Assembly: GCA_017530365.1 (NCBI GenBank)
Contig: JAFXMK010000028.1
Coordinates: 1 to 57,291, forward strand
DNA length: 57,291 nucleotides
Origin: Bacteroidales bacterium
GTDB lineage: Bacteria > Bacteroidota > Bacteroidia > Bacteroidales > F082
Reading direction: 5' to 3'
Position 1 is the first letter of the stretch. Every line of letters begins with the position of its first letter. The notes beneath the pieces were generated by a model. The model saw only the letters and a program-made list of their open reading frames with translations. It ran no database searches and was not told the DNA's origin. The translations under genes were made by a program, and so were the position numbers. Below, in pieces: positions 49,361-57,291 of the stretch.

Positions 49361-50475
49361 GGTATGAGTTTATTATAAATACTGGTAAGCTGTTGGCAAA
49401 TGATTGCGTCAGAAAAACGTTCGGCATAGCCATAGCCTCTTTTGATCATTATGTCGCGTTTTGTGTCGTTGTTAAGCAACTGTTGAATGTGCTCAGCAAG
49501 TTCAAATTCATCATGGGGAGAGACGTAGATGCTGTCAGGTCCGCCGCTTTCCTCAAGGCAGCTCCCTGTAGCGGCGATGACTGGCAAACCGCTGGTCAAG
49601 GCTTCTACAACAGGGATGCCAAAACCTTCATACAAGGAGGGGAAAACAAATAGCATGGCACTTTGGTAGAGGGTTGGCAGCTCTTCTGCAGGAAGGTCTG
49701 GCAACAATTTAACTTGATTGTGAAGCCCATGGTGCTCAATAAATGATACGATCTCTCTTTGATAATCAGTTTTCTGGCCTGCTATGACTAAGGGCATGTC
49801 GATTCTACCATTAGCCAATGCTTTGAGGATGAGCATTTGGTTTTTCCTTGGTTCTATGGCAGCGACATTCAAAAGAAATTGATCGGGGAGGTTGTATTTC
49901 TGTTTGAGTACATTTTTCTGCTCCTTCGATACTTTCGTCTTGAACTCAGTCCGGCAGCCTTGGTACACCACATCGACCTTGTTTTCATCGATGGGTACCA
50001 ATGCAAGTAAGTCTTGTTTTGTCTGTTTACTTACTGCGATAATATGGTTTGCAATTTTGCAGCTATGAAGATATTTTTTTCGATACATCGTTCGGTCAAA
50101 AGCAGGAAAAAGTTCAGGGTGTTTGATGAAGAGCAGGTCGTGCATGGTAAGCACCGTGTGGATGCTCGTTTTCTCAATCCCGAATGGCAATTCATGACTG
50201 AGACCATGATAGATGTCGAGGTGCATCGCTTCGGCTTCTCTTTTGGTGCCAAAGGTTCTCCATAAGGCTTGGAGCAACTTCCCGTTTTTGTTAGAAGACA
50301 CGATATCGGCATTTTTTGGATAGTCGTATTTGATGTCGTAGTCGATACCGGGGGTGAATAGAAAGTATTGGTTTTCAGGAGCGAGCGAGGTAAGGATACG
50401 GATGGTCTCGCGACTGTAGTTGCCTAAGCCGCGCCGATTGTTGAATGCCCGTTTTGCATCGAATCCTATCCTCAT
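49357..50475 (-). CDS. GT4-family glycosyltransferase
   Basis: The 372-residue GT-B enzyme starts MRIGFDAKRAFNNRRGLGNY and ends with the donor-binding motif PSLYEGFGIPVVEAL (about 288-302). VAAIEPRKNQ is the inter-domain segment. It moves a nucleotide-sugar residue to a glycan such as lipopolysaccharide. It overlaps its neighbours on both sides by four bases, so it is part of a tight operon with two GT2 enzymes. Confidence 0.88.
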   Translation of the reverse strand: MRIGFDAKRAFNNRRGLGNYSRETIRILTSLAPENQYFLFTPGIDYDIKYDYPKNADIVSSNKNGKLLQALWRTFGTKREAEAMHLDIYHGLSHELPFGIEKTSIHTVLTMHDLLFIKHPELFPAFDRTMYRKKYLHSCKIANHIIAVSKQTKQDLLALVPIDENKVDVVYQGCRTEFKTKVSKEQKNVLKQKYNLPDQFLLNVAAIEPRKNQMLILKALANGRIDMPLVIAGQKTDYQREIVSFIEHHGLHNQVKLLPDLPAEELPTLYQSAMLFVFPSLYEGFGIPVVEALTSGLPVIAATGSCLEESGGPDSIYVSPHDEFELAEHIQQLLNNDTKRDIMIKRGYGYAERFSDAIICQQLTSIYNKLIP

Positions 50476-51323
50476 TTTCCTTTGATAATGCTACTGATTT
50501 GTTTGATTTTTCTTGAGAATCGCTTCCACCCACTGAGGGTGATGTCGGGTAGTGGAGCAATGAAATTATCTCCAATGTGAAGATAATCGTGCATGAACTG
50601 ATTGGCGGTAATTCCCCATTTCAAAAGGAAAGTCCGGCGCCCTTTATTTTGTTTGACGCGTCCAGTTGATTTGCATCCAAAGTGATAGACCAAGCTGCTG
50701 CCCACTCCTTGAAAATGACGCACGCCACATTCCCAGAGTTTACGCGACAAGTCGGGATCTGAATACATGCCGGGGCTGAATTCGATGCTCATGCCACCTG
50801 CCTTGTCCCACAGAGCCAGTGGAACCAACACAGGAGGCCAGGTGCTACCTGACCAGTCGCTACGAGTTAACGTTTCAGCGGCTTGCAACAAAGCCTCTTC
50901 TTGAAAGCTTTCGATGCTGTCGCCAAAATCCGCAATGACGCAGCATGGGTTGTCGCCCCTTGGTTCGATCATGGTAGCCGAGAGCATGAAATCATCTGTA
51001 GAGGCCTGCTCAATGGCGAGGCACAACCTTGAGTCCCAATGCGGAAGGAAGTACATGTCGTCGTTGGCGTAAACGATGTACTGGTTTTTGACTATCGGAC
51101 GACAAATATTCAAGCCATAGCAAATCCCAATATTGTTTGGAGACGCGATATATTCAAGGTCGGATTGACTGGAAATCCACTCCAGACTACCGTCTTTTCC
51201 TTCGTTGACCATGACGATGATCTGGTGTTGGAAGTCGGAATGCTTGCGCAGACTCTCAATGCAAAGCTTGAGGTATGGAAGGTTGTTCCAAGTGGGAATG
51301 AGTATGGAAAACGTTGGATTCAT
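50472..51323 (-). CDS. GT2-family glycosyltransferase
   Basis: The 283-residue GT-A enzyme has the start FSILIPTWNNLPYLKLCIESL and a DxD-like motif in VYANDDMYFLPHWD (about 85-98). The acceptor is unknown. It overlaps the next genes by 4 nt on each side. It probably acts in cell-surface glycan assembly with its neighbours. Confidence 0.88.
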   Translation of the reverse strand: MNPTFSILIPTWNNLPYLKLCIESLRKHSDFQHQIIVMVNEGKDGSLEWISSQSDLEYIASPNNIGICYGLNICRPIVKNQYIVYANDDMYFLPHWDSRLCLAIEQASTDDFMLSATMIEPRGDNPCCVIADFGDSIESFQEEALLQAAETLTRSDWSGSTWPPVLVPLALWDKAGGMSIEFSPGMYSDPDLSRKLWECGVRHFQGVGSSLVYHFGCKSTGRVKQNKGRRTFLLKWGITANQFMHDYLHIGDNFIAPLPDITLSGWKRFSRKIKQISSIIKGK

Positions 51324-52066
51324 AATTCTCTGGCTTTTAAATATTTATACCATACTCCATATGCATTGGTTTTGCTGATGGTGTATCCGTGTTTTCCATC
51401 CAAAAATCCTGCTTTGAAAACATAGTCGCGAAGAAATTTCCATCCCGTATGGAGATATGCAGACAACATGCTCGGACGTTTTCCGTTTTCCGCCATTTCT
51501 TGGGCGGATAAGGTGGCGAACTTTTCCAATTGAACGCGATGCTCTTCGGGCGTGTAAAAGGAATAATGTAGCAAATCCCCCTCAAGATGGACGATGTGGA
51601 TGTCCTTGGGAAGATCCAGGGTTTCATGTACTTTTTGCCCCTTCCAGCTAACCGTTCGACGGTCGAAAATCCTGATTTTGGTGTCGGGGTACCAGCCGCC
51701 ATGGCGGATCCATTGCCCGCAATAATTCATCAGGCGGTTCATGGAGAAAACCCTGCCTTCGACAGATGTGGTTTTGATCTTTAGTATGGATTTGGCAAGT
51801 GGTTCCGATAAGGCTTCGTCGGCATCGATGGATAGAATCAAATCGTTGGATGCCAAATTGTTGGCGCGATTTTTTGTGGCAACAAAGCCTTCCCAAGGAT
51901 GGTTGAAAAAACGAACTTGATACTCTGAACAAATCTCCTTGGTGCCATCATCGGAGAAAGAGTCGACCACCACAATCTCATCAACAACGGGCACTAGACT
52001 TTCGAGGCAGCGCCTGATGTTGCGCTCCTCGTTCAGTGTGATGATGACGGCGGAGATCTTGTTCAT
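51320..52066 (-). CDS. GT2-family glycosyltransferase, WaaE/KdtX-like
   Basis: The 248-residue enzyme has NKISAVIITLNEERNIRRCL and the donor motif SIDADEALSEPL. It resembles WaaE/KdtX-type glucosyltransferases that act on lipopolysaccharide inner core (WIRHGGWYPDTKIRIFDRRT, HLEGDLLHYSF). The start at 52066 was chosen because the conserved MNKISAVIITLNEE begins there. The frame is open 17 codons further upstream. A CAAATTTA at 52087 is a minus-strand TAAATTTG box. It heads the operon GT2-GT2-GT4-tsaC. Confidence 0.88.
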   Translation of the reverse strand: MNKISAVIITLNEERNIRRCLESLVPVVDEIVVVDSFSDDGTKEICSEYQVRFFNHPWEGFVATKNRANNLASNDLILSIDADEALSEPLAKSILKIKTTSVEGRVFSMNRLMNYCGQWIRHGGWYPDTKIRIFDRRTVSWKGQKVHETLDLPKDIHIVHLEGDLLHYSFYTPEEHRVQLEKFATLSAQEMAENGKRPSMLSAYLHTGWKFLRDYVFKAGFLDGKHGYTISKTNAYGVWYKYLKAREL

Positions 52067-52086
52067 GTAAACCCAGAATTGAAGCG

Positions 52087-52114
52087 CAAATTTACAATTA
52101 TTTTTGTACTTTTG
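52087..52114. promoter_or_regulatory. Divergent promoter boxes between the glycosyltransferase operon and the VWA gene
   Basis: CAAATTTA (52087-52094) is TAAATTTG on the minus strand. TACTTTTG (52107-52114) is the plus-strand box. The two are separated by 12 bases in a short AT-rich gap. Confidence 0.45.
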
Positions 52115-52144
52115 CACCTTTAATTACCAGAAGAGAAGGTTGGT

Positions 52145-54217
52145 TTGAGAATCGGAATTCCAGTTTGGATGTATCTCGTGGCTTTGGCGGTGGGCATTGC
52201 CTTCGCGATGCTGTTGTATTTCAAGAACAAGAAACAGCATTACGGCAAACCTTTGACCATGGTCTTTTTTGCCCTGCGCACCCTAATGGGAAGTGTCGTT
52301 ACCATGTTGCTTTTCAATCCCTATATCAGGCAGAAAGTCAGCGTGGTGGAGCAACCAACCCTAGTGTTGGCGCACGACAATTCCGCATCGGTTGTCTTGT
52401 CGAAAGATTCATTGTTTTACAAAGAATCGTATCCAACCCAAATTGCTGCTTTTGAAGAAAGTCTCAATAATAATTTTCAGGTAGATGAGTATCTTTTCGG
52501 GCAAGAGGTAAGGGATGGAAATAAGTTGGATTTTACGGATCAGCTGACGGATATCTCGTCCATGTTGCAATCGGTGGAACGCAACTACTATAAACGCAAT
52601 GTTGGGGCCGTGCTGCTTTTCTCCGATGGCATCTACAACCGTGGTTTCGAGCCGTCTTTGCTGACGGAGCGATTCGCTTTTCCCATCCATACAGTGGTGT
52701 TGGGCGACACGATGTCGTATCCGGATCTGTTCGTGAAAGATGTCCATTATAATAAAAAGGTGTCGCTCGGTTCGACATTCCCCGTCCGTGTCGTGGTTGG
52801 TGCCATCGACTGTTCCGGCAAGAAGGCGGAGCTGACATTGTCGGAAGATGGACGTTTGGTTGCCCGTCAGGAGATCGAAGTGGGTTCCAATAGGTTCTCC
52901 AAAGAGATCGACTTCATGCTGGATGCCGATAGAAAGGGTGTCCGGCAGATTGAGATTGAGGTCAAGGGACTCGAGGAAGAATTCCAACTTTTGAATAACC
53001 AAAAACGAATCTTCGTTGAAGTACAAGACCAGCAATACAAGGTGCTGTGTCTTGCCGATGCCCCGCATCCCGATTTGGGCGCCTTGAAAAGCGTGTTGAA
53101 CGACGATTGCGAGATGGATTTCGTGTTTGGCAGGGATGCCCTTCCGGATCTTTCCTCGTATCAGCTCTTGGTGATGCACCAAACACCATCGCGACGTACT
53201 GATGTCGGTGCTTTGATATCTCAATTGGAAAAGAACAAGAAGCTTCCCGTGCTGTATGTGGTGGGCAACGCTACGGATGTGGAGGAGATGAGCAAGCTGC
53301 AACAAGCTATTGATATTCACCGTGGAGTGACCAATACGATGCTCGATGTGAAAGCCTCCTATAACACTTCGTTCGGGACATTCACGGTTAGCGACAAGCT
53401 GCGCGAGCAAGTCGGGAAGTATCCGCCATTGGCTTTGCCCCATCTCGAAGTCAACCCATTGTTGGCCCATGACGACTTGTTGATGCAGGATGTGCTGGGC
53501 ATCAAGTCGGGATTGCCTTTGCTGACTTTTGTCAAAGGTGACCGCAAGATGGCGTTTTTGTTTGGCACCAACGTCTGGCGTTGGCGGCTCTACAACTACT
53601 ATCAGGATCATAACAGCATGGTCTTCGACGAATTGTTCTCAAAGACCTTGAAATATCTGTTGCTGAGTGCTGACGACGGCTCGGCGATCTTTGCCAAAGA
53701 AGAGTATTACAGCAATGAGCCAGTGGTCATCAATGCCGAATTGCGCAACCCAAGCAATGAGCTGGTAACAGAGCCCGACCTGAGCATACAGATCATTAAT
53801 AAAAAGACAGGGGAGACCTACGATTATGTTTTCTCCAAGCGAGATCACGATTATGAGCTGAATGCAGGCATCTTGCCGGAGGGGATTTATACCTATAAGG
53901 CAACCGCTGAGATAGGAGAAAAGAAGATTGGCATGAATGGCTCATTCTCGGTGGTTTCATTGGGAATCGAAGCCCAACAACTAACGGCGGATATTGATCG
54001 GATGCGGAGTATCGCAGCGGCCACCAATGGGAATTGCTATACGGTGGATCAGCTGCCGAAACTCTTGGAAGAACTGAAGGCTGACACCCGGATTACTTCT
54101 GTGGAGCACCATGAAACCCGCTTCGAGGACTTGATCCATTCCAAGTGGCTTTTGTTTGTGCTGATTGGTCTCGCTGCCGTCGAATGGATATTGCGGAAAA
54201 TGTTCGGAACTTATTAA
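52145..54217 (+). CDS. Membrane protein with von Willebrand A domain
   Basis: The 690-residue protein has two N-terminal membrane helices (about 5-22 and 36-56), a VWA-like domain (about 70-200) whose metal site is Asp-Asn-Ser-Ala-Ser (AHDNSAS, a DxSxS motif), beta-rich middle segments and a C-terminal membrane helix (about 665-685). The best start is a TTG at 52145, with a purine-rich AGAAGAGAAGG upstream. The next ATG (52169) would remove half of the first helix. The family is a large Bacteroidota membrane protein of unknown role, perhaps a chaperone-like or envelope-assembly factor. Confidence 0.7.
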   Translation: MRIGIPVWMYLVALAVGIAFAMLLYFKNKKQHYGKPLTMVFFALRTLMGSVVTMLLFNPYIRQKVSVVEQPTLVLAHDNSASVVLSKDSLFYKESYPTQIAAFEESLNNNFQVDEYLFGQEVRDGNKLDFTDQLTDISSMLQSVERNYYKRNVGAVLLFSDGIYNRGFEPSLLTERFAFPIHTVVLGDTMSYPDLFVKDVHYNKKVSLGSTFPVRVVVGAIDCSGKKAELTLSEDGRLVARQEIEVGSNRFSKEIDFMLDADRKGVRQIEIEVKGLEEEFQLLNNQKRIFVEVQDQQYKVLCLADAPHPDLGALKSVLNDDCEMDFVFGRDALPDLSSYQLLVMHQTPSRRTDVGALISQLEKNKKLPVLYVVGNATDVEEMSKLQQAIDIHRGVTNTMLDVKASYNTSFGTFTVSDKLREQVGKYPPLALPHLEVNPLLAHDDLLMQDVLGIKSGLPLLTFVKGDRKMAFLFGTNVWRWRLYNYYQDHNSMVFDELFSKTLKYLLLSADDGSAIFAKEEYYSNEPVVINAELRNPSNELVTEPDLSIQIINKKTGETYDYVFSKRDHDYELNAGILPEGIYTYKATAEIGEKKIGMNGSFSVVSLGIEAQQLTADIDRMRSIAAATNGNCYTVDQLPKLLEELKADTRITSVEHHETRFEDLIHSKWLLFVLIGLAAVEWILRKMFGTY

Positions 54218-54219
54218 AC

Positions 54220-54258
54220 GGAAAATCTTTAAATCTTTAAATATTAAATCTTTAAATT
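54220..54258. repeat. ATCTTTAAAT repeat linker (VWA-SlyD)
   Basis: The spacer is built from AAAATCTTTAAATCTTTAAA-type and ATTAAATCTTTAAATT-type units ending at the ATG. The same unit type precedes fabG at 9721-9761. Confidence 0.8.
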
Positions 54259-54768
54259 ATGAAAATTCAAGATCAAGCCGTGGTGACGATGACTTATGTC
54301 CTGCGCGAAAAAGACGAAAACGGCCGTATCATCCAAGAGGCCACCAAGGAAAACCCGTTTGTTGCCATCTTTGGCATGAAACAATTGCTTCCCAAGTTTG
54401 AGGAAAACCTGATGGGCAAGGAGCCGGGCGACAAGTACTGCTTCTACTTGACTCCAGAGGAGGGTTATGGCGAGCGTGACGAGAACTATGTGATGGATCT
54501 CGACAAGAAGATGTTCATGCAGAACGATGTCCTGATGGACATGGTGAAGGAAGGTGCCCAGCTGATGATGCAGACCGCCGACGGCCGCCCGATCATGGGT
54601 ATCGTCCGCGAGATCGGCGACAAGCACGTCAAGATGGACTTCAACCACGACCTGGCTGGTGTGCATCTCTGCTTCAGCGGCGAGATCCTCGACGTTCGTG
54701 AATCCACCGATGAAGACTTCAACGACAGCTGCGGCGGTAGCTGCGAGAGCTGCAGCGGATGCCATTGA
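54259..54768 (+). CDS. SlyD-like FKBP-type peptidyl-prolyl isomerase
   Basis: The 169-residue protein has an FKBP-type domain: MTYVLREKDENGRIIQE, a conserved LPKFEENLMGKEPGDK, PEEGYGERDENYV (the insert-in-flap start) and the VKMDFNHDLAGVHLCFSGEI region. It ends with a Cys/His-rich tail (CGGSCESCSGCH) that is a likely metal-binding site, as in SlyD, which folds and metallates hydrogenases. It isomerises proline peptide bonds in the cytoplasm. It follows the VWA gene by 41 nt, across a simple-sequence linker. Confidence 0.88.
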   Translation: MKIQDQAVVTMTYVLREKDENGRIIQEATKENPFVAIFGMKQLLPKFEENLMGKEPGDKYCFYLTPEEGYGERDENYVMDLDKKMFMQNDVLMDMVKEGAQLMMQTADGRPIMGIVREIGDKHVKMDFNHDLAGVHLCFSGEILDVRESTDEDFNDSCGGSCESCSGCH

Positions 54769-54773
54769 TTTTT

Positions 54774-54805
54774 TAGAAGACAGAAGTAAGAAGCAAGAAG
54801 AGAGA
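54774..54805. repeat. GAAGACAG/AAGTAAGAAG repeat linker
   Basis: TAGAAGACAGAAGTAAGAAG and CAAGAAGAGAGAATG units lie in the convergent gap. They have the same unit type as the first part of the acpP-fabG spacer. Confidence 0.7.
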
Positions 54806-54812
54806 ATGCGAG

Positions 54813-55190
54813 TTACTCGATTTTTTCGTGTAGCTTGAATTCGAATTCTTTTCCTTTGCTATTGACAAAGGTGCCTTCGAAAAAATCGCCGCGGCTCTCC
54901 AACTGTCCGTCAAAGGTGCCTGAATGGAATCCTTTGGGGGTATATTCATCCAACACGACGTGCATTGACCCATGGATGTTGATGGCTTCCAATTCGGTTT
55001 GCACCAGCTTGAACAAGGTCTGGGGCCTGCTGTTGTAATAGTAATAGCCGATGCTGTCGCCGTCATAGTCGGCGAAGCTGATCTTCATCGTGATTTCGTA
55101 AGGGCCGATCTTTCCGGTGAATTTTTGTGCTTTGACCGCTCCGACTGACAAAAACAATGAGATAAGGATAAAGAATAAGGACTTTTTCAT
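54813..55190 (-). CDS. Small secreted protein (unknown)
   Basis: The 125-residue protein has a signal peptide (FFILISLFLSVGAVKAQ) and a beta-rich chain with GKIGPYEITMKISFADYDG and GSMHVVLDEYTPKG. No family is recognised. It shares a symmetrical promoter region with the divergent lipoprotein gene. Confidence 0.55.
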   Translation of the reverse strand: MKKSLFFILISLFLSVGAVKAQKFTGKIGPYEITMKISFADYDGDSIGYYYYNSRPQTLFKLVQTELEAINIHGSMHVVLDEYTPKGFHSGTFDGQLESRGDFFEGTFVNSKGKEFEFKLHEKIE

Positions 55191-55212
55191 ATTGTTGAAA
55201 ATGTTTGGAACC

Positions 55213-55247
55213 TTGCAAAGATATTTTTTTATTTGTTATCTTTGCAG
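55213..55247. promoter_or_regulatory. Symmetrical divergent promoter
   Basis: The minus-strand box is CAAAGATA (55216-55223, TATCTTTG on minus) and the plus-strand box is TATCTTTG (55237-55244). The plus-strand -33 TTG (55213-55215) is spaced 21 nt from its box and abuts the minus-strand box. The 10-base arms TGCAAAGATA (55214-55223) and TATCTTTGCA (55237-55246) are a perfect inverted repeat, so the same bases serve both directions. Confidence 0.65.
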
Positions 55248-55295
55248 TAAAGATTAAAAAACGCTGTTCCCAACATGTAATTAAAGCATTGTATT

Positions 55296-55853
55296 ATGAA
55301 AAAAGTTTGTTTGTTATTCCTTTTATTAATTGTATTGTTTGGCATGTCAAGTTGCATGGATCAGTTCTATGTGACACAAAAGTCCTCTTTTGATCGAAGC
55401 ATCAAGACGGTCCAAACCCAATTGGCTCAACAGGGCTATGAACTTTCTGGCACGAGTACGAATACCAGAAATGAAACTGTTGTCACAGATCGATCTTATT
55501 CATCTGATTTTGGTTATGGTTTTTGGATGGATAATAAATTCATCACCCAAGACACTTATAAATTCACAGATTCGCTTGGGAATACAATGAGCTATTCTTT
55601 GTCGTACCAAGCAAAACAAACTGACGACGAAGTGTCGTATGTTACAAATGTTGAATTGTGTGGCTGTGAAACAAGCAATCCTAAAGACTATGAAAAAATG
55701 TGCGGTGACGAGGCGGTTGTCAAGCAGTTTAATAATATGCCCAAGGATCGTCAAATCAGAGTGAAAAACAAAACAAAAACCTATTGGGCAGCCTCTGGAA
55801 TTACAGCTGTTACAGCAATATTGCTCCTGTGCATTCTTTACAGGTTTAGCTAG
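55296..55853 (+). CDS. Lipoprotein with C-terminal membrane helix (unknown)
   Basis: The 185-residue protein has a lipobox (LFGMSSC, Cys20), a polar central part with Thr/Ser-rich stretch (YELSGTSTNTRNETVVTD) and a C-terminal hydrophobic helix (about 164-182; AASGITAVTAILLLCIL). Two-end anchoring by lipid and helix is unusual. No family recognised. Codons are AT-rich. Confidence 0.5.
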   Translation: MKKVCLLFLLLIVLFGMSSCMDQFYVTQKSSFDRSIKTVQTQLAQQGYELSGTSTNTRNETVVTDRSYSSDFGYGFWMDNKFITQDTYKFTDSLGNTMSYSLSYQAKQTDDEVSYVTNVELCGCETSNPKDYEKMCGDEAVVKQFNNMPKDRQIRVKNKTKTYWAASGITAVTAILLLCILYRFS

Positions 55854-55861
55854 TATATCTT

Positions 55862-57291
55862 TTATCCCCTCAACCCCGCCAACTGCTGCTCAATCACAGC
55901 AATCTTGGCTTCGGCGTCAGCTTTCTTTTTGCGTTCCTTGTCCACCACGGCGGCAGGAGCACCACTCACGAAGCGCTCGTTGGAAAGCTTTGCTTCAACG
56001 CTCTTCAGGAAGCCTTGAGCGTATTTCAACTCTTCTTCCAGCTTCTTGATTTCGGCCTCCACATCGACGCTACCGGTGAGCGGCACGAAGAACTCGGTGC
56101 TGCCTACGATGAAGCCGAAGGCACCAGCGGGAGCCTCGGCCACATAACTCACTTCGCTCACGTTGCAGAGTTTGGCAATCACGCAGTCGAAGTCCTTGTT
56201 GGCCGTGCCTTTCACCACGAGCTGGATGGCGTCACGGAAGGCGATGTTCTTGTCGCTGCGAACCTTACGGACATTGTTGATGACTTCTTGGGTGAACTCG
56301 AACTGCTTTAGAATCTGCTCGTCAACAGCCTGCAGTTTCGGTTGCTGGGCGATGATGATGTCGTCACCGTCCTTGCGCTCGGCGATGGCATGCCAAATCT
56401 CCTCGGTGATGAACGGCATGAAGGGATGCAGCAAGAGCATCAGGTTCTCGAAGAACTTAATAGTGGCGGCGTAGGTCACGGGGTCGATGCCCTGGCCTTG
56501 CGGAGCCTTCACCATCTCTAAATACCACGAGCAGAAGTCGTCCCAAGTGAGCTTGTAGATGCCCATCAAGGCGTCGCTGAGGCGGTACTTGTCGATGTTG
56601 TCGTTGGTCTCGGCCAGCACTTGGTTAAAGCGCGCCTCAAACCATTTCACGGCCATCTTGGCAGCCTCGGGTTGGGCGGCGCTTTCGTCCACATTCCAGC
56701 CTTTCACCAGACGCAAGGCGTTCCAGATCTTGTTGCAGAAGTTGCGGCCTTGTTCGCAGAGGGCCTCGTCGAAAAGGATGTCGTTGCCGGCAGGGGCGCT
56801 GAGCATCATGCCCATACGCACGCCGTCGGCGCCGAACTTGTCGATGAGTTCGATCGGGTCAGGGGAGTTGCCCAACGACTTGGACATCTTGCGACCCAAC
56901 TTATCTCTCACGATACCCGTGAAATACACATTCTTGAACGGCACTTCATTCTGGTATTCCTCACCGGCCATGATCATGCGGGCCACCCAGAAGAAGATGA
57001 TGTCGGGGGCGGTGATGAGGTCGTTGGTGGGGTAGTAGTACTTGAACTCGGCGTTGTCGGGGTCGAGGATACCGTTGAAAAGCGACAATGGCCACAGCCA
57101 CGAGCTGAACCAAGTGTCCAAGGCATCGTCATCTTGGCGCAAGTCTTTCAACGTCAAGTTGCTGTTGCCCGTCTTCTCGATGGCGAGTTTCAAGGCTTCT
57201 TCGGGAGTCTCAGCGACCACGAAACCGCCTTCGGGCAGGTAGTAGGCCGGAATCTGATGGCCCCACCACAGCTGGCGGCTGATGCACCAGT
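55862..57291 (-). CDS. valS: Valyl-tRNA synthetase, C-terminal part (partial)
   Basis: The frame is open to the right edge, so the N-terminal half is outside the window. Visible parts are [10 protein letters not shown] (class I synthetase region), [13 protein letters not shown], the KMSKS motif in [14 protein letters not shown], an anticodon-binding helical domain ([15 protein letters not shown]) and a C-terminal coiled coil ([16 protein letters not shown]) typical of ValS. It charges tRNA-Val. The ending [18 protein letters not shown] is normal. Confidence 0.95.
   Translation of the reverse strand, partial: WCISRQLWWGHQIPAYYLPEGGFVVAETPEEALKLAIEKTGNSNLTLKDLRQDDDALDTWFSSWLWPLSLFNGILDPDNAEFKYYYPTNDLITAPDIIFFWVARMIMAGEEYQNEVPFKNVYFTGIVRDKLGRKMSKSLGNSPDPIELIDKFGADGVRMGMMLSAPAGNDILFDEALCEQGRNFCNKIWNALRLVKGWNVDESAAQPEAAKMAVKWFEARFNQVLAETNDNIDKYRLSDALMGIYKLTWDDFCSWYLEMVKAPQGQGIDPVTYAATIKFFENLMLLLHPFMPFITEEIWHAIAERKDGDDIIIAQQPKLQAVDEQILKQFEFTQEVINNVRKVRSDKNIAFRDAIQLVVKGTANKDFDCVIAKLCNVSEVSYVAEAPAGAFGFIVGSTEFFVPLTGSVDVEAEIKKLEEELKYAQGFLKSVEAKLSNERFVSGAPAAVVDKERKKKADAEAKIAVIEQQLAGLRG

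Noticed and set aside
1-57291. tRNA, rRNA and CRISPR arrays
   Set aside because: No cloverleaf sequence or regularly spaced repeat-spacer pattern was seen by eye on either strand.

Overview
The window is a stretch of Bacteroidales (Bacteroidota) chromosome, probably from an uncultured gut- or rumen-type lineage. The evidence is: Bacteroidota-type promoters (TAnnTTTG at -7, with or without TTG 19-21 bases upstream), weak Shine-Dalgarno sites, TonB-dependent receptors, SpII lipoproteins, four proteins with type IX secretion (T9SS) C-terminal sorting domains, two gingipain-like C25 peptidases, a DUF3244 protein and a fucosidase with a PA14 domain. No tRNA, rRNA or CRISPR array was seen. Both ends cut genes: an outer-membrane receptor at the left edge and valS at the right edge.

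Layout. 1-6.5 kb is an accessory, partly decayed region: the tail of an outer-membrane barrel, a TPR signalling lipoprotein with a composition break and a truncated C-terminus, a DUF3244 protein, two genes broken by frame changes, a T9SS cargo protein and a large lipoprotein. 6.7-10.5 kb is a compact type II fatty-acid-synthase cassette (fabH-fabF-fabZ-acpP-fabG) whose gene junctions consist of simple-sequence repeats. 10.5-12.9 kb is a small AT-rich island: an internally deleted IS3-type transposase, three copies of an IS-like end motif, a possible structured RNA or small peptide locus, a glycine-zipper lipoprotein and a small two-helix membrane protein. 12.9-20.7 kb is on the minus strand: a membrane LytTR regulator, recX coupled to a PfoR-like membrane protein, a nicotinamidase with a lipoprotein signal, a YgiQ-type radical SAM protein, and a fused alcohol/aldehyde dehydrogenase in the reverse order to AdhE. 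20.8-26 kb (plus) holds a YitT-family protein, a carboxyltransferase with a biotinyl-like domain lacking the biotin lysine, a small beta-barrel and a GH29 fucosidase. 26-30.4 kb (minus) holds a CpeT-like secreted protein, a TonB receptor and a PspC/LiaF-like envelope-stress pair. 30.5-34.5 kb (plus) holds a T9SS-exported amidase and iorAB. 34.5-39.7 kb (minus) holds hisS-hutH with two membrane proteins, and a beta-CASP metallo-hydrolase. 39.9-47 kb holds two tandem C25 peptidases. 47.2-52 kb (minus) holds a CtpA-type protease and a tightly overlapping tsaC/three-glycosyltransferase operon. 52.1-57.3 kb holds a von Willebrand A membrane protein, a SlyD-like isomerase, two small envelope proteins and valS.

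How the genes may work together. Much of the window serves the envelope: T9SS cargo, receptors, lipoproteins, glycan assembly, a fucosidase and a peptidoglycan amidase. Anaerobic amino-acid and fermentative metabolism is represented by IorAB, HutH, the carboxyltransferase and the ADH-ALDH fusion. The most unusual features are: the families of simple-sequence linkers that stitch neighbouring genes together, one of which appears to have become the protein linker in the ADH-ALDH fusion; 28-bp palindromes, two of them inside an open reading frame; the glycine-zipper lipoprotein/membrane-protein island; and the carboxyltransferase with a non-biotinylatable C-terminal domain. Functions of the last two are inference from sequence only.
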